A stretch of 33,039 nt of DNA, from contig CAIJFC010000191.1 of NCBI GenBank assembly GCA_903819815.1, forward strand, positions 1-33,039, written 5' to 3'. Every line of letters begins with the position of its first letter. Positions within the stretch are counted from its first letter, which is position 1. The DNA comes from an uncultured Bacteroidota bacterium (GTDB taxonomy: Bacteria; Bacteroidota; Bacteroidia; Flavobacteriales; Flavobacteriaceae). The translations under genes and the position numbers were made by a program. The notes beneath the pieces were generated by a model that was not told the origin of the DNA, searched no databases, and saw nothing but the letters and a program-made list of their open reading frames with translations. Positions 8,525-16,466 of this stretch are shown in pieces.

Positions 8525-9135
8525 TGTTCATGAAATGGGCTTTCATTTTCATTCTAAATATAAGTGCTTTTTCTCAATCCGATCCTTGTTTTTATTTTCA
8601 ACAACAAACTAAGGAAAAGTTAACGGTAATTTCAAGTAAAATAGAAGCAGTAGAGAATCCATTTTACTTATCAAAAAAAGAACTATTAAGCATTGTTGTC
8701 CCTGAATATATTATGTATTCAATTTCAATGAATGACTTAGAAGTGATTCTAGTAAAATCAAATCTAGTGTTTAATAATAATAATTTTGATTTGTCTTTTG
8801 GCCCTTTTCAAATGAAAATAAGTTTTATTATTAATACTTTAAGTCAGGCGCCTTTAAGCATTATAAATGATCCAATATTATTAAAAATAAAAAACGATAC
8901 AAAAGCGATAACTTCTACCCAAATCGATTATTTAAATAAAATTGAAACCCAATGGAAAGTGTTGTGTCTATTTGAATATTGCAATAAAAAGACGTATGAA
9001 AAATATTCTTTAAATGGACTTTATACACTATATAATAGGGGAGACATCAATAAAAAAGCAACTATTTTCAAAAAAATAAAATGCAAAAACAGCACTTATG
9101 AAGAGTGGTGCGCTGAATTTCTCCGACTCCTGTAA
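8524..9135 (+). CDS. Small secreted protein with lysozyme/lytic-transglycosylase-like motifs
   Basis: A 203-residue exported protein (signal MFMKWAFIFILNISAFSQ; an in-frame ATG at 8530 is an alternative start). Three spaced motifs recall the SLT/lysozyme-like fold. Glu61 lies in IVVPEYIMYS, where the catalytic acid would be. SFGPFQMK at residues 91-98 corresponds to the GxMQ motif. YTLYNRG at 167-173 corresponds to the AYNAG motif. Between them, QIDYLNKIETQWKVLCLFEY resembles the helix that links these motifs. From memory, Bacteroidota have a family of secreted proteins with a PE, then GxFQMK, then YNxG pattern, and this looks like a divergent member. If so, it would cleave or bind peptidoglycan in the periplasm. 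It is the last gene of the operon. The enzyme activity is inference, and it could be a non-catalytic relative. Confidence 0.5.
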   Translation: MFMKWAFIFILNISAFSQSDPCFYFQQQTKEKLTVISSKIEAVENPFYLSKKELLSIVVPEYIMYSISMNDLEVILVKSNLVFNNNNFDLSFGPFQMKISFIINTLSQAPLSIINDPILLKIKNDTKAITSTQIDYLNKIETQWKVLCLFEYCNKKTYEKYSLNGLYTLYNRGDINKKATIFKKIKCKNSTYEEWCAEFLRLL

Positions 9136-9182
9136 TTAAAAATTAATCAATAAAAGAATGGAATATAACAACAATAAACGAG

Positions 9183-10625
9183 CTATTTTTTATCAATAAA
9201 TAAAATTTGATTTGGCTTTATTTTATTGTTACGCAATTTATTTCTTTTTTTTAAGGCAACAATACTGATGTTGAATTTCTCAGCAATTTCTCCTAATGTA
9301 TCTCCGCTTTTTACTTTATAAGTAATTTTTTTGATTCGTTTTAAAATCACTTTGGCAGGAACTACTTCTACAGCAACTGCTGTGTCTACAGCAATAGTAT
9401 CAGGTTCTATTGGGTCTTCAAAATTTAATTCTGTACTTTCAGGGTTCTCTATTAAATAGGAATTGCATTTTTTTAAAGCTTCAATTAATAACGTTCCTTT
9501 TAATTCCGAACCTTTACCGTTTAAGTGAATTCCATCATTCATTGTTAATTTATTTGCCTGCCAAAGATCCATTGAACGAGCCCCGCCTGAAACCAAATAC
9601 CAATCCCAAAAACCACATTGATTTTCATAAGCAATGGTTTTTACCATTTGAGAAAAATCTTTGCTTGCAGTAACATTTCGTTTTCTAAAATTCATGTCTT
9701 GTGCAGAAGTTAGAATGATAGAAGCACTAGGATTTGCCTTTTTTACTTTTGTTATCACTTTTTCAATTTCAGATTTTAATTGTTCTGGAATTTTATTGGT
9801 ATATAAAAAATCGTTAGTTCCATAATCCACAATAACTAAATCTGGATTTAAATAAGCTGCTTGCTCTTCATATTTATCTTCATATAAAACAGATTTGTAT
9901 TGACAAGCTCCAACTCCAGCATTGTGCCAAACGGCAGCAGAATCATCTGAATTTGACAATGACATTCCGTATAAAGTAAATTGATTTTGAATTTCATTAG
10001 TTTTATTTAATAAAAATTTAATTTTACTAAATTTAGATGGTAATTGGTATTTTAAAACATCGCCAGTTTTCGATAAAAACACAGCAGCAATGGTATCGGC
10101 TATAATAATTGGCTCGTAACTTTCGGCTATATTTGAATAAAAAACAGTTAAAATAGTGTTTTGTGATGAAGGCGATTTATTAAAAGAAATTTCAAATGTA
10201 GCTTTATCATCCTCTGTTTTTGCCGACATACCCCGTACTCCTAAAGTCAATTTTGGAGGTAGAATATAGCTCTTTCCATAAGTCCAAGTTCCGGAATGTG
10301 TCGATTTGTAAAAACTGGCATTGTACGATTTTACAATCGAAAATGGCTGAATAAGTCCAATTCCTCCATCTCCCAATAATTCTTGAACTAATTGACGACA
10401 CTTATTTGGTAAATTCTCATTTTGAAGATGACTATCGCCTAAGTGCAAGACCGAAAATCTTTTATTTGAATTCCAATTACTATAAAATGTATTTAGAACC
10501 TTTGAATCTTTAAATTGAATAGCATTAAAATCGTTCTTGATAAATGATTGTTCTGTGGTTTGACTAAAAATCAAACCACATAACATCAATAAAAATATAG
10601 TAATAATAGATTGTTTACTTTTCAT
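9183..10625 (-). CDS. SGNH/GDSL-type hydrolase with C-terminal LysM
   Basis: A 480-residue exported protein with signal peptide (LLMLCGLIFSQ). The SGNH signature is complete: block I LHLGDSHLQ with nucleophile Ser65, block III YGTND at 268-272, and block V DGIHLNGKG with Asp364 and His367. A linker rich in Val, Ala and Asp leads to one LysM domain at about 434-478 (YKVKSGDTLGEIAEKF), which binds N-acetylglucosamine polymers such as peptidoglycan. Family members act as acetyl esterases or acetyltransferases on polysaccharides. Being downstream of an MBOAT and a DHHW protein, it most likely transfers or trims O-acetyl groups in the periplasm. Its start overlaps the DHHW gene end by 11 bases. 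The acceptor polymer is unknown; LysM points to the cell wall. Confidence 0.85.
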   Translation of the reverse strand: MKSKQSIITIFLLMLCGLIFSQTTEQSFIKNDFNAIQFKDSKVLNTFYSNWNSNKRFSVLHLGDSHLQNENLPNKCRQLVQELLGDGGIGLIQPFSIVKSYNASFYKSTHSGTWTYGKSYILPPKLTLGVRGMSAKTEDDKATFEISFNKSPSSQNTILTVFYSNIAESYEPIIIADTIAAVFLSKTGDVLKYQLPSKFSKIKFLLNKTNEIQNQFTLYGMSLSNSDDSAAVWHNAGVGACQYKSVLYEDKYEEQAAYLNPDLVIVDYGTNDFLYTNKIPEQLKSEIEKVITKVKKANPSASIILTSAQDMNFRKRNVTASKDFSQMVKTIAYENQCGFWDWYLVSGGARSMDLWQANKLTMNDGIHLNGKGSELKGTLLIEALKKCNSYLIENPESTELNFEDPIEPDTIAVDTAVAVEVVPAKVILKRIKKITYKVKSGDTLGEIAEKFNISIVALKKRNKLRNNKIKPNQILFIDKK

Positions 10626-11994
10626 TTTTTGTCTTTACTAGAGTGTCTTTTTTTATTTTAACAGACTCTGTTTTGGATGGAGTAATATTAAAATTTGAAT
10701 TTAAAAATTTATTTTCCTGATAAGTGGTATAAGATGAATTAATTACGAATACATTATGAGCAAATATGATATTATCGATGCTGTATTTTTTCATAATATT
10801 CTTAATGTTTGATTTTAAATAGCGATAATCTACTATGTAAACATCTTCATAATGGGCGCAAAGAAAAGGAGAAAATGCATTTCCATAAGAGTCTTTAATG
10901 ATAAGTATTTTTTTGCCATTTTTTACATCCGATTTAATATGCATCATTGGGTAATCGCCTCCTAAAAAAACGCCATACGAATTACCGCCTCTTGCATATT
11001 CTGAATATAATTTTGTCTTTTTTTCAATGGTTAAATTTTCATTGAAGTAGGTTGCCTTGGTAGTATTTGGAATTTTAAAATATTCTACATAATCTTTATT
11101 TTGTTTTAAATCTTCACTACGTGTAAAATTATATAATGTCCCAATAAAGTTATTGATTTTTTTAATTTCGAACTTTTCAATTGCTAGCGGTTCTATTCCT
11201 GCAGAACCACAAAAAGCTAGGTATGCATAGTATGCGCCGCGTCCTGTCCAATGATGATCGGTATTAAACTGAATATATTCATCTTGATGTTTTTCTAATT
11301 CGTCATAGGCTTTTACACATTTTATTGACGGATTCATTATGCTGTATAAGTAATTTATACTGGTTTTCTCGCGGTCCTTTTTAAAAGAATTAGGTAAATT
11401 AAAATCTGACCCTACAGGAATTGCCATGCAATAAACGTTTACATTTGGCCCCAGTGCTGTTTTATAATTTGAAATTAAAGCAGCAAATTTACTTAGCTTT
11501 TTCCTCGATCCATTGTAAATTTGAATCGCTTTACTTTTATAAACAATTACCGAGTTTATATTTTCATATGCCTCACTTGTGGTATCAATTGCCGTTGAAT
11601 CGTTTAACATTTCATCACCCTTTTTGGCATTATAACCATCCTTTTTATTTGGGGTTACCTTAATTATTGTTGTTTTTGGAAGCGCTTTTGTTTTCGTAAA
11701 ATATTGTATTTCATCATTTTTAATTCCTTTGTATTTTTTTATTTCAGTAGCTAATTCAATGATATCATTTCTATAAATAAAATTATCAGAGTAATACAAA
11801 TCAATGTCTTCAAAATATTTTCCGGACAATAAACGCTCTTCAGTTAATACTGGAAATTGTTTTAAAGCTCTTTTTTCATCCACAGATATTTTTTCCTTTG
11901 GTAAAACAAGAAAAAGCACCCCAACTGTAATCAAAATGATTACAAAAAGAAAGGAGTTTAGTCTCAAATAAAGGTTTATAAAAAATGTTTTCAT
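10615..11994 (-). CDS. DHHW family protein (AlgJ/AlgX-like, O-acetylation)
   Basis: A 459-residue protein with one N-terminal membrane anchor (residues about 13-31) and a periplasmic body. It carries FNTDHHWTGRGAYYAY with the diagnostic DHHW at 246-249, and IIKDSYGNAF with the presumed nucleophile Ser369. This Asp-His/Ser layout is that of the AlgJ/AlgX/DHHW branch of SGNH-like O-acetyltransferases, which take acetyl groups exported by an MBOAT partner and pass them to a polysaccharide. The MBOAT gene lies just upstream in the operon (2-base gap), and an SGNH protein is downstream with overlapping ends, so the three form a unit. Residues about 110-140 form a polar insert of unknown meaning. 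The polymer modified cannot be told from the sequence. Confidence 0.88.
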   Translation of the reverse strand: MKTFFINLYLRLNSFLFVIILITVGVLFLVLPKEKISVDEKRALKQFPVLTEERLLSGKYFEDIDLYYSDNFIYRNDIIELATEIKKYKGIKNDEIQYFTKTKALPKTTIIKVTPNKKDGYNAKKGDEMLNDSTAIDTTSEAYENINSVIVYKSKAIQIYNGSRKKLSKFAALISNYKTALGPNVNVYCMAIPVGSDFNLPNSFKKDREKTSINYLYSIMNPSIKCVKAYDELEKHQDEYIQFNTDHHWTGRGAYYAYLAFCGSAGIEPLAIEKFEIKKINNFIGTLYNFTRSEDLKQNKDYVEYFKIPNTTKATYFNENLTIEKKTKLYSEYARGGNSYGVFLGGDYPMMHIKSDVKNGKKILIIKDSYGNAFSPFLCAHYEDVYIVDYRYLKSNIKNIMKKYSIDNIIFAHNVFVINSSYTTYQENKFLNSNFNITPSKTESVKIKKDTLVKTKNEK

Positions 11995-11996
11995 AA

Positions 11997-13400
11997 TTAA
12001 AATCGGAAGTAAATAAATGGATTATACGAACTTCCAACTAATAATATTACAGAGCAAGTTAGTAAAAATACATTTAGAACTATTGTTATTAAAGGAACAA
12101 AATGATTTAATGCAGAAATTGAATTTATGAATTTATAAAACCAAGTATATATTGGAACACAAAGAATAAATGCCAATCCAAGCCAATAGATATTTTCAAA
12201 GAACATGTTTTCTACTTCTAAAGTATAAAGCTCTTGGTTCGTGAAATTAAACAATAATTTCATGAAATAAATTAACTGATTAAAGTCGGTGAAGTAAAAA
12301 ATTGCCCATCCTATTATTATAAAAAATAAGGCATAAATGTGGGTAATAATCCTAGGCAGTCTTTTTAAAATGGTATTTAAAAGTACTTTTTCAATTAATA
12401 ATAATATTCCAAAATACATTCCCCAAATTATAAAATTCCAACTGGCGCCATGCCATAACCCGGTTAAAGCCCAAACGATAAGAATATTCCTGAAAATGTA
12501 TTTTTTATTTCCCCCAAGTGGAATATATACGTAATCTTTGAAAAAAGTTCCTAATGAAATATGCCATCTTCTCCAAAAATCCGTTATTGAAGTAGATATA
12601 TAAGGGTATTTAAAATTTTCATGATAATGAAATCCAAACATCCATCCCATTCCAATGGCCATGTCAGAATAGCCTGAAAAATCAAAATAAATTTGGATAC
12701 TATAAGTTATAATTCCAAGCCATCCGCCTAAAACAGTAATAGTTGTCAAATCGCTAGATAAGTAGTGGGAACAAATTTCTCCGGCAATATTTGCAATGCA
12801 AACTTTTTTGAATAGACCTATACAAAATCTGGATACACCATTATTAAAATCAGTCCAACTAAATATTCGTTCATTGATTTCTTGTGCAATATGAGAATAC
12901 CTTACAATTGGTCCTGCAACTAATTGATGATAAAGAGATACGAATAATAAGAAATTTAGAAATGATTTCTGAGCTTTTACCTCCCCTCGATAAACATCGA
13001 TGGTATAGGATATAGTTTGAAAAGCATAAAAAGAAATTCCAATTGGCATTAAGAAACCAGGTTCTTTGAAGTTTAAATTGGTGATAGCATTTACATTTTG
13101 TACAATAAAATCAGAATATTTAAATGTAATTAAAATACCTAAATTAAAAATCAAAGTACTGTAAAGACCTAATTTAGCAATTGGTTTGCCAAAATGCTTT
13201 TCTATAAAAAGCCCATTTATATAATCTATAAATGATGATAAAATTAATAAGCCGACCCAAATTGGTTCGCCCCAAGCATAAAATAGTAGCGAAAAAAGAA
13301 CTAAAATTATATTTTTTATTTTTCTGTTTTTTACACTGAAATAGAAAATTAAATTTAGAGGGAGAAATAAAAAAATAAAAAATAAACTAGAAAATACCAT
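11997..13400 (-). CDS. MBOAT family O-acyltransferase (AlgI/PatA-like)
   Basis: A 467-residue polytopic inner-membrane protein with about ten or more hydrophobic segments. It has the AlgI-type MBOAT core: YFDFSGYSDMAIGMGWMFG at about 238-256, FWRRWHISLGTFFKDYVYIP with His280, and LTGLWHGASWNF with the invariant MBOAT His317. The family moves an acyl (usually acetyl) group from a cytoplasmic donor across the membrane to a periplasmic transferase. As first gene of the minus-strand operon, followed two bases later by the DHHW gene, it is the likely acetyl exporter for that protein. The length is usual for the family. A possible -7 element is at 13467-13474, which would leave a leader of about 60 bases. 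Confidence 0.92.
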   Translation of the reverse strand: MVFSSLFFIFLFLPLNLIFYFSVKNRKIKNIILVLFSLLFYAWGEPIWVGLLILSSFIDYINGLFIEKHFGKPIAKLGLYSTLIFNLGILITFKYSDFIVQNVNAITNLNFKEPGFLMPIGISFYAFQTISYTIDVYRGEVKAQKSFLNFLLFVSLYHQLVAGPIVRYSHIAQEINERIFSWTDFNNGVSRFCIGLFKKVCIANIAGEICSHYLSSDLTTITVLGGWLGIITYSIQIYFDFSGYSDMAIGMGWMFGFHYHENFKYPYISTSITDFWRRWHISLGTFFKDYVYIPLGGNKKYIFRNILIVWALTGLWHGASWNFIIWGMYFGILLLIEKVLLNTILKRLPRIITHIYALFFIIIGWAIFYFTDFNQLIYFMKLLFNFTNQELYTLEVENMFFENIYWLGLAFILCVPIYTWFYKFINSISALNHFVPLITIVLNVFLLTCSVILLVGSSYNPFIYFRF

Positions 13401-13466
13401 TATAAATTTTTAAATGTCTAAGTGTTTTGCGCGCTTTGAATTGTGTCAAAATCTCATATTTTTTGC

Positions 13467-13510
13467 CAAAAATAATACTTTTTATCTTATAAAGAATACT
13501 ATTATTTTTG
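13467..13510. promoter_or_regulatory. Inverted repeat with divergent TATTTTTG boxes
   Basis: CAAAAATAATA at 13467-13477 and its exact complement TATTATTTTTG at 13500-13510 form an 11-base perfect inverted repeat around a 22-base spacer. Each arm contains TATTTTTG, matching the Bacteroidota -7 consensus TAnnTTTG: one points left toward the MBOAT gene, the other right into the space before the terminator at 13621. No clear TTTG -33 box is found at the proper spacing on either side. The site could instead be an operator or an RNA hairpin. Assignment is tentative. Confidence 0.35.
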
Positions 13511-13620
13511 TCGGTGAAAATGCACCTCTGAGTAGCATTCCCTTTTTTAATTGAAAAATCAAGATATTACGCCTTAATTTCAGTTACAATACAAAAATCG
13601 TATAAAGATTATAACAAAAA

Positions 13621-13662
13621 ATCCCTAACTACTTAATTTATAAGTGATTAGGGATGTTTTTT
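13621..13662. terminator. Bidirectional Rho-independent terminator after tRNA-Phe
   Basis: The arms 13621-13635 and 13641-13655 pair over 15 positions with two mismatches in the middle and a five-base loop; the outer eight pairs (ATCCCTAA/TTAGGGAT) are perfect. On the minus strand the hairpin is followed by TTTTTTG-like sequence (A run at 13616-13620), directly downstream of tRNA-Phe. On the plus strand it is followed by G and then six T at 13657-13662, so it can also stop rightward transcription. Confidence 0.8.
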
Positions 13663-13663
13663 G

Positions 13664-13736
13664 TGGTACCTCCAGGGTTCGAACCAGGGACACATGGATT
13701 TTCAGTCCATTGCTCTACCAACTGAGCTAAGGTACC
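13664..13736 (-). tRNA. tRNA-Phe (anticodon GAA)
   Basis: A 73-base cloverleaf is readable on the minus strand: seven-pair acceptor stem (GGTACCT at 13736-13730 with AGGTACC at 13671-13665), D arm with AGTTGGTA loop, anticodon loop CTGAAAA with GAA at 13703-13701, five-pair anticodon stem ATGGA/TCCAT, and T loop TTCGAAC. The discriminator is A at 13664 and CCA is not encoded. Both T-stem halves read CCTGG, so the middle pair is a U-U mismatch (13674 with 13686). A strong promoter lies just upstream and a terminator just downstream, so it is a single-gene transcript. Confidence 0.96.
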
Positions 13737-13750
13737 TCGCTTAGCGGGGG

Positions 13751-13781
13751 CAAATATAGTACGATTTTTAATTTATACAAA
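13751..13781 (-). promoter_or_regulatory. Bacteroidota-type promoter of tRNA-Phe
   Basis: On the minus strand, TTTG (13781-13778) is followed after 19 bases by TATATTTG (13758-13751). This is a full match to the -33 TTTG / -7 TAnnTTTG consensus of the primary sigma factor in Bacteroidota. The mature tRNA begins 14 bases after the -7 box, leaving a very short leader. Confidence 0.85.
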
Positions 13782-13806
13782 ACAATTATTAAAAAAAATC
13801 TATTCG

Positions 13807-13814
13807 TACCTTTA
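13807..13814 (+). promoter_or_regulatory. Possible -7 element for coaX
   Basis: TACCTTTA at 13807-13814 matches TAnnTTTG except at the last base and lies 19 bases before the coaX ATG, a usual distance in flavobacteria. No TTG or TTTG is found at -33 spacing, so the call is weak. Confidence 0.35.
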
Positions 13815-13833
13815 CAGCATCTAATTATAAATT

Positions 13834-14595
13834 ATGCTTTTAGCAATCGATATTGGAAATACCAGAATTAAAGTAGCTGTATTTGAGGGATCTACCCTTA
13901 TAGAACCGTTTTATTTTAATAGTGCAAACCTTCAAAATGAGCTCTATTTTATTTTAAATAAATATAAAAAAGTATCGGAACTAGTTGTTGCCTCGGTTGG
14001 AAATATCCCCAAAGAAGCCTTTTCGGAATTTGAAAGCCAAGTTAATATTCATTTTATTTCATCTAATTTCCCTTTTACCTTCAATAATAACTATTCAACG
14101 CCAAATACATTAGGAATAGACCGAATGGTATTAGCTAATGGAGCGGTTCTGAAATATCCCAAACAAAACCGTTTGGTAATTGATGCTGGAACCTGTATAA
14201 CTTATGATTTTATTGATGAAAATGACAATTATCTTGGGGGTGCAATTTCACCAGGAATACGATTGAGATATGAATCGCTACACAATTATACCGCTAAATT
14301 ACCGTTATTAAAATTAGAATTTTTAAGTGATGAAAATTCAGAAACAGAAGAAATTCCTTTGATAGGAAATTCAACTTCTGAAGCCATAAATTCAGGTGTA
14401 ATAAACGGTGTAATAAAAGAAATAGAGGGGTTTATTTCTCAATATGAGGCAGTTTATCCTAAATTTATTATAATTTTAACGGGTGGAGACACAGAATTTT
14501 TGGCTAAACGATTAAAAAATACCATATTTGCCAATTCAAATTTCTTATTAGAGAGTTTGAACCAAACTTTTCAACACAAAATCAAAAATGATTAA
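13834..14595 (+). CDS. coaX: Type III pantothenate kinase
   Basis: Catalyses ATP-dependent phosphorylation of pantothenate, the first step of coenzyme A synthesis, in the cytoplasm. The 253-residue protein has the ASKHA-fold signatures of CoaX: AIDIGNTRIK with DIGNT at 6-10 (phosphate 1), TLGIDRM with GIDR at 94-97, DAGTCITYDF with DAGT at 117-120 (phosphate 2), GGAISPG at 135-141, and LTGGDTEFL near the C-terminus. The length is normal for the type III enzyme. It is the first gene of a plus-strand run and overlaps the outer-membrane protein gene by eight bases, so the two are probably co-translated, although their functions are not obviously linked. Confidence 0.95.
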   Translation: MLLAIDIGNTRIKVAVFEGSTLIEPFYFNSANLQNELYFILNKYKKVSELVVASVGNIPKEAFSEFESQVNIHFISSNFPFTFNNNYSTPNTLGIDRMVLANGAVLKYPKQNRLVIDAGTCITYDFIDENDNYLGGAISPGIRLRYESLHNYTAKLPLLKLEFLSDENSETEEIPLIGNSTSEAINSGVINGVIKEIEGFISQYEAVYPKFIIILTGGDTEFLAKRLKNTIFANSNFLLESLNQTFQHKIKND

Positions 14596-15847
14596 AAAAC
14601 TTATAGTACCCATTTTTTTATTTTTTACTTTAATTTCATTTGCCCAACAAGGAACTTCCTCACCTTATTCTTTTTATGGAATTGGAGATGTTAAATTTAA
14701 AGGAACTGCAGAAAATCGCGCCATGGGAGGATTGACTATTTATTCGGATAGCATTCACTTGAATTTTCAAAATCCCGCATCGTATTCTAATCTTAAATTA
14801 ACCACTTTTTCATTAGGCGGAACCTATCTAACAACCGATTTAGAAACTAATTCTCAAAGCGAAAAAGCCAGAAGAACTGCAATAGATTACTTAGCAGTAG
14901 GACTCCCTTTTGGGAAATTTGGAGTGGGTTTTGGATTAATGCCGTATTCATCGGTGGGTTATAATATTCAATCAAACACAGTGGCTACAGCAACAAATCC
15001 TCAAGAAATTAAACAATATTCAGGAACGGGCGGTATCAATAAAGTGTTTTTTGGCGTTGGTTATGCTCTTACTAAAAAATTAAGCATCGGTATTGATTAC
15101 AGTTATAATTTTGGAAAAATTCAAACCTATTCTTTCCGATTTATCGAAGGTTTGCAATACGGTTCTAGAGAGAAAAACTTATCAGACATTACGGGTGGAT
15201 TATTAAATGCTGGTTTAACATTCAATACGCCAATCAATAAAAAATTAAACGGATTTGCAAGTTTAACGTATTCGCCAGATTCAAAATTAAGCTCTTCAAA
15301 CTTTAGAAATATTGCTACAATTCAGTATTCATCAACGGGTGCCGAAATTCTTGTTCAGCCATCAGATATTGATGTTGCCAATACTACCATCACTTTGCCT
15401 TCTAAATTAGCAGTAGGTTTTGGAATAGGTCAAAATAAAAAATGGATGCTTGGAACGGAAATTACATTCCAAAAAAGCAGCAATATGGGCAACCGATTCA
15501 ATGATATCAACAATGTAAATTACGAAAACGCTACTAGATATTCGTTCGGTGGTTTTTATATTCCAAATTATAATTCCTTTTCAAAATACTACGAGAAAAT
15601 CATTTATAGAGCCGGTATAAGATATGAAAATACGGGATTGATAATCAACAATACTTCAATAAAAGATTATGGAGTGACCGCTGGCGTTGGATTACCCCTT
15701 ATTGGTGTGTTTTCTAATGTTAATATTGGAGTTGAATACGGACAAAGAGGAACTACTTCTGCCAATTTAGTTCAAGAAAATTATACAAATATTACTATCG
15801 GGTTTTCACTTAACGATAAATGGTTTCAAAAAAGACGTTTCTATTAG
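14588..15847 (+). CDS. Outer-membrane barrel protein (FadL/porin-like)
   Basis: A 419-residue exported protein with signal peptide (IFLFFTLISFAQ), followed by SPYSFYGIGDVKFKGTAENR and the phrase NRAMGGL, typical of Bacteroidota FadL-like barrels. The rest is a succession of amphipathic beta strands with Gly and aromatic residues at the turns (VGFGLMPYSSVGYNI, LSIGIDYSYNFGKI, AVGFGIGQNKKWMLGTEI), and the C-terminal strand ends in FSLNDKWFQKRRFY. Such proteins form outer-membrane channels for hydrophobic or other small molecules, but the substrate cannot be read from the sequence. Its ATG lies inside the coaX end, and lptC follows after 53 bases, so it sits in an envelope-biogenesis context. 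Confidence 0.82.
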   Translation: MIKKLIVPIFLFFTLISFAQQGTSSPYSFYGIGDVKFKGTAENRAMGGLTIYSDSIHLNFQNPASYSNLKLTTFSLGGTYLTTDLETNSQSEKARRTAIDYLAVGLPFGKFGVGFGLMPYSSVGYNIQSNTVATATNPQEIKQYSGTGGINKVFFGVGYALTKKLSIGIDYSYNFGKIQTYSFRFIEGLQYGSREKNLSDITGGLLNAGLTFNTPINKKLNGFASLTYSPDSKLSSSNFRNIATIQYSSTGAEILVQPSDIDVANTTITLPSKLAVGFGIGQNKKWMLGTEITFQKSSNMGNRFNDINNVNYENATRYSFGGFYIPNYNSFSKYYEKIIYRAGIRYENTGLIINNTSIKDYGVTAGVGLPLIGVFSNVNIGVEYGQRGTTSANLVQENYTNITIGFSLNDKWFQKRRFY

Positions 15848-15900
15848 AAGTAAATTAGTCTAATTTGATTTTTTTTTTAGATTTAAAACCGTCCTCAATC

Positions 15901-16455
15901 ATGACATTCAATATTTTCACAATAAGAAAAATCGGACTTTTACTTCTATCGGTAATGGCCTTATTTTCTTGTGAAAGTAATTTTAAGGAAGTTCAAAAAC
16001 AAAATTTCTCAGAGTTTGCTCCTACTGGTGAGGCCGATGATTTCAATATGAAATATACTGATTCGGGTAGAATAAAATCAATATTGATTAGCCCTAAAAT
16101 GCTAGATTATGCCTCGGTGACTTACCCATTTACAGAATTTCCAAAAGGAATAAATGTAACTTTATTTGATCTAAACAATAAAAAAACATTTGTAACTTCA
16201 AATTATGCTGTTTCCTATAAAGTACCCAATTTAATTGATTTACAAGGAAATGTGAGAATCACAAATGAAATGGGGCAAGTATTAGAAACATCACAATTGT
16301 ATTTTGATCAAAAAAACGAGTGGTTTTATACCGAAAAAAAGTTTAAATTTACAGACCCGAAAGGTGTTTCCTATGGCGAAGGAATCGATTTTAGCAAAGA
16401 TTTTAAAATTGTAAATTCGCAAAGTATAACTGGAGAAATCGATCAGGCTAATTAA
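15901..16455 (+). CDS. lptC: LPS export ABC transporter periplasmic protein LptC
   Basis: LptC receives lipopolysaccharide from the LptBFG transporter and passes it to the LptA bridge. The ATG at 15901 is preferred to an in-frame ATG at 15865, because it directly precedes a lipoprotein signal ending LLLLSVMALFSC (Cys24); the product then has 184 residues. The mature part shows the LptC beta-jellyroll pattern: DSGRIKSILISPKMLDY, then GINVTLFD, NLIDLQGNVRI, SQLYFDQKNEWFYTEKKF and a final strand with SYGEGIDFS. A lipid anchor instead of a transmembrane helix is usual in Bacteroidota. It is flanked by an outer-membrane protein gene and, after 11 bases, a small membrane protein gene. Confidence 0.9.
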   Translation: MTFNIFTIRKIGLLLLSVMALFSCESNFKEVQKQNFSEFAPTGEADDFNMKYTDSGRIKSILISPKMLDYASVTYPFTEFPKGINVTLFDLNNKKTFVTSNYAVSYKVPNLIDLQGNVRITNEMGQVLETSQLYFDQKNEWFYTEKKFKFTDPKGVSYGEGIDFSKDFKIVNSQSITGEIDQAN

Positions 16456-16466
16456 AATTATTAAAA

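Noticed and set aside
9410-9673. Plus-strand open frame opposite the SGNH/LysM gene
   Set aside because: Antisense shadow of a well-supported gene with no signal or motif of its own.
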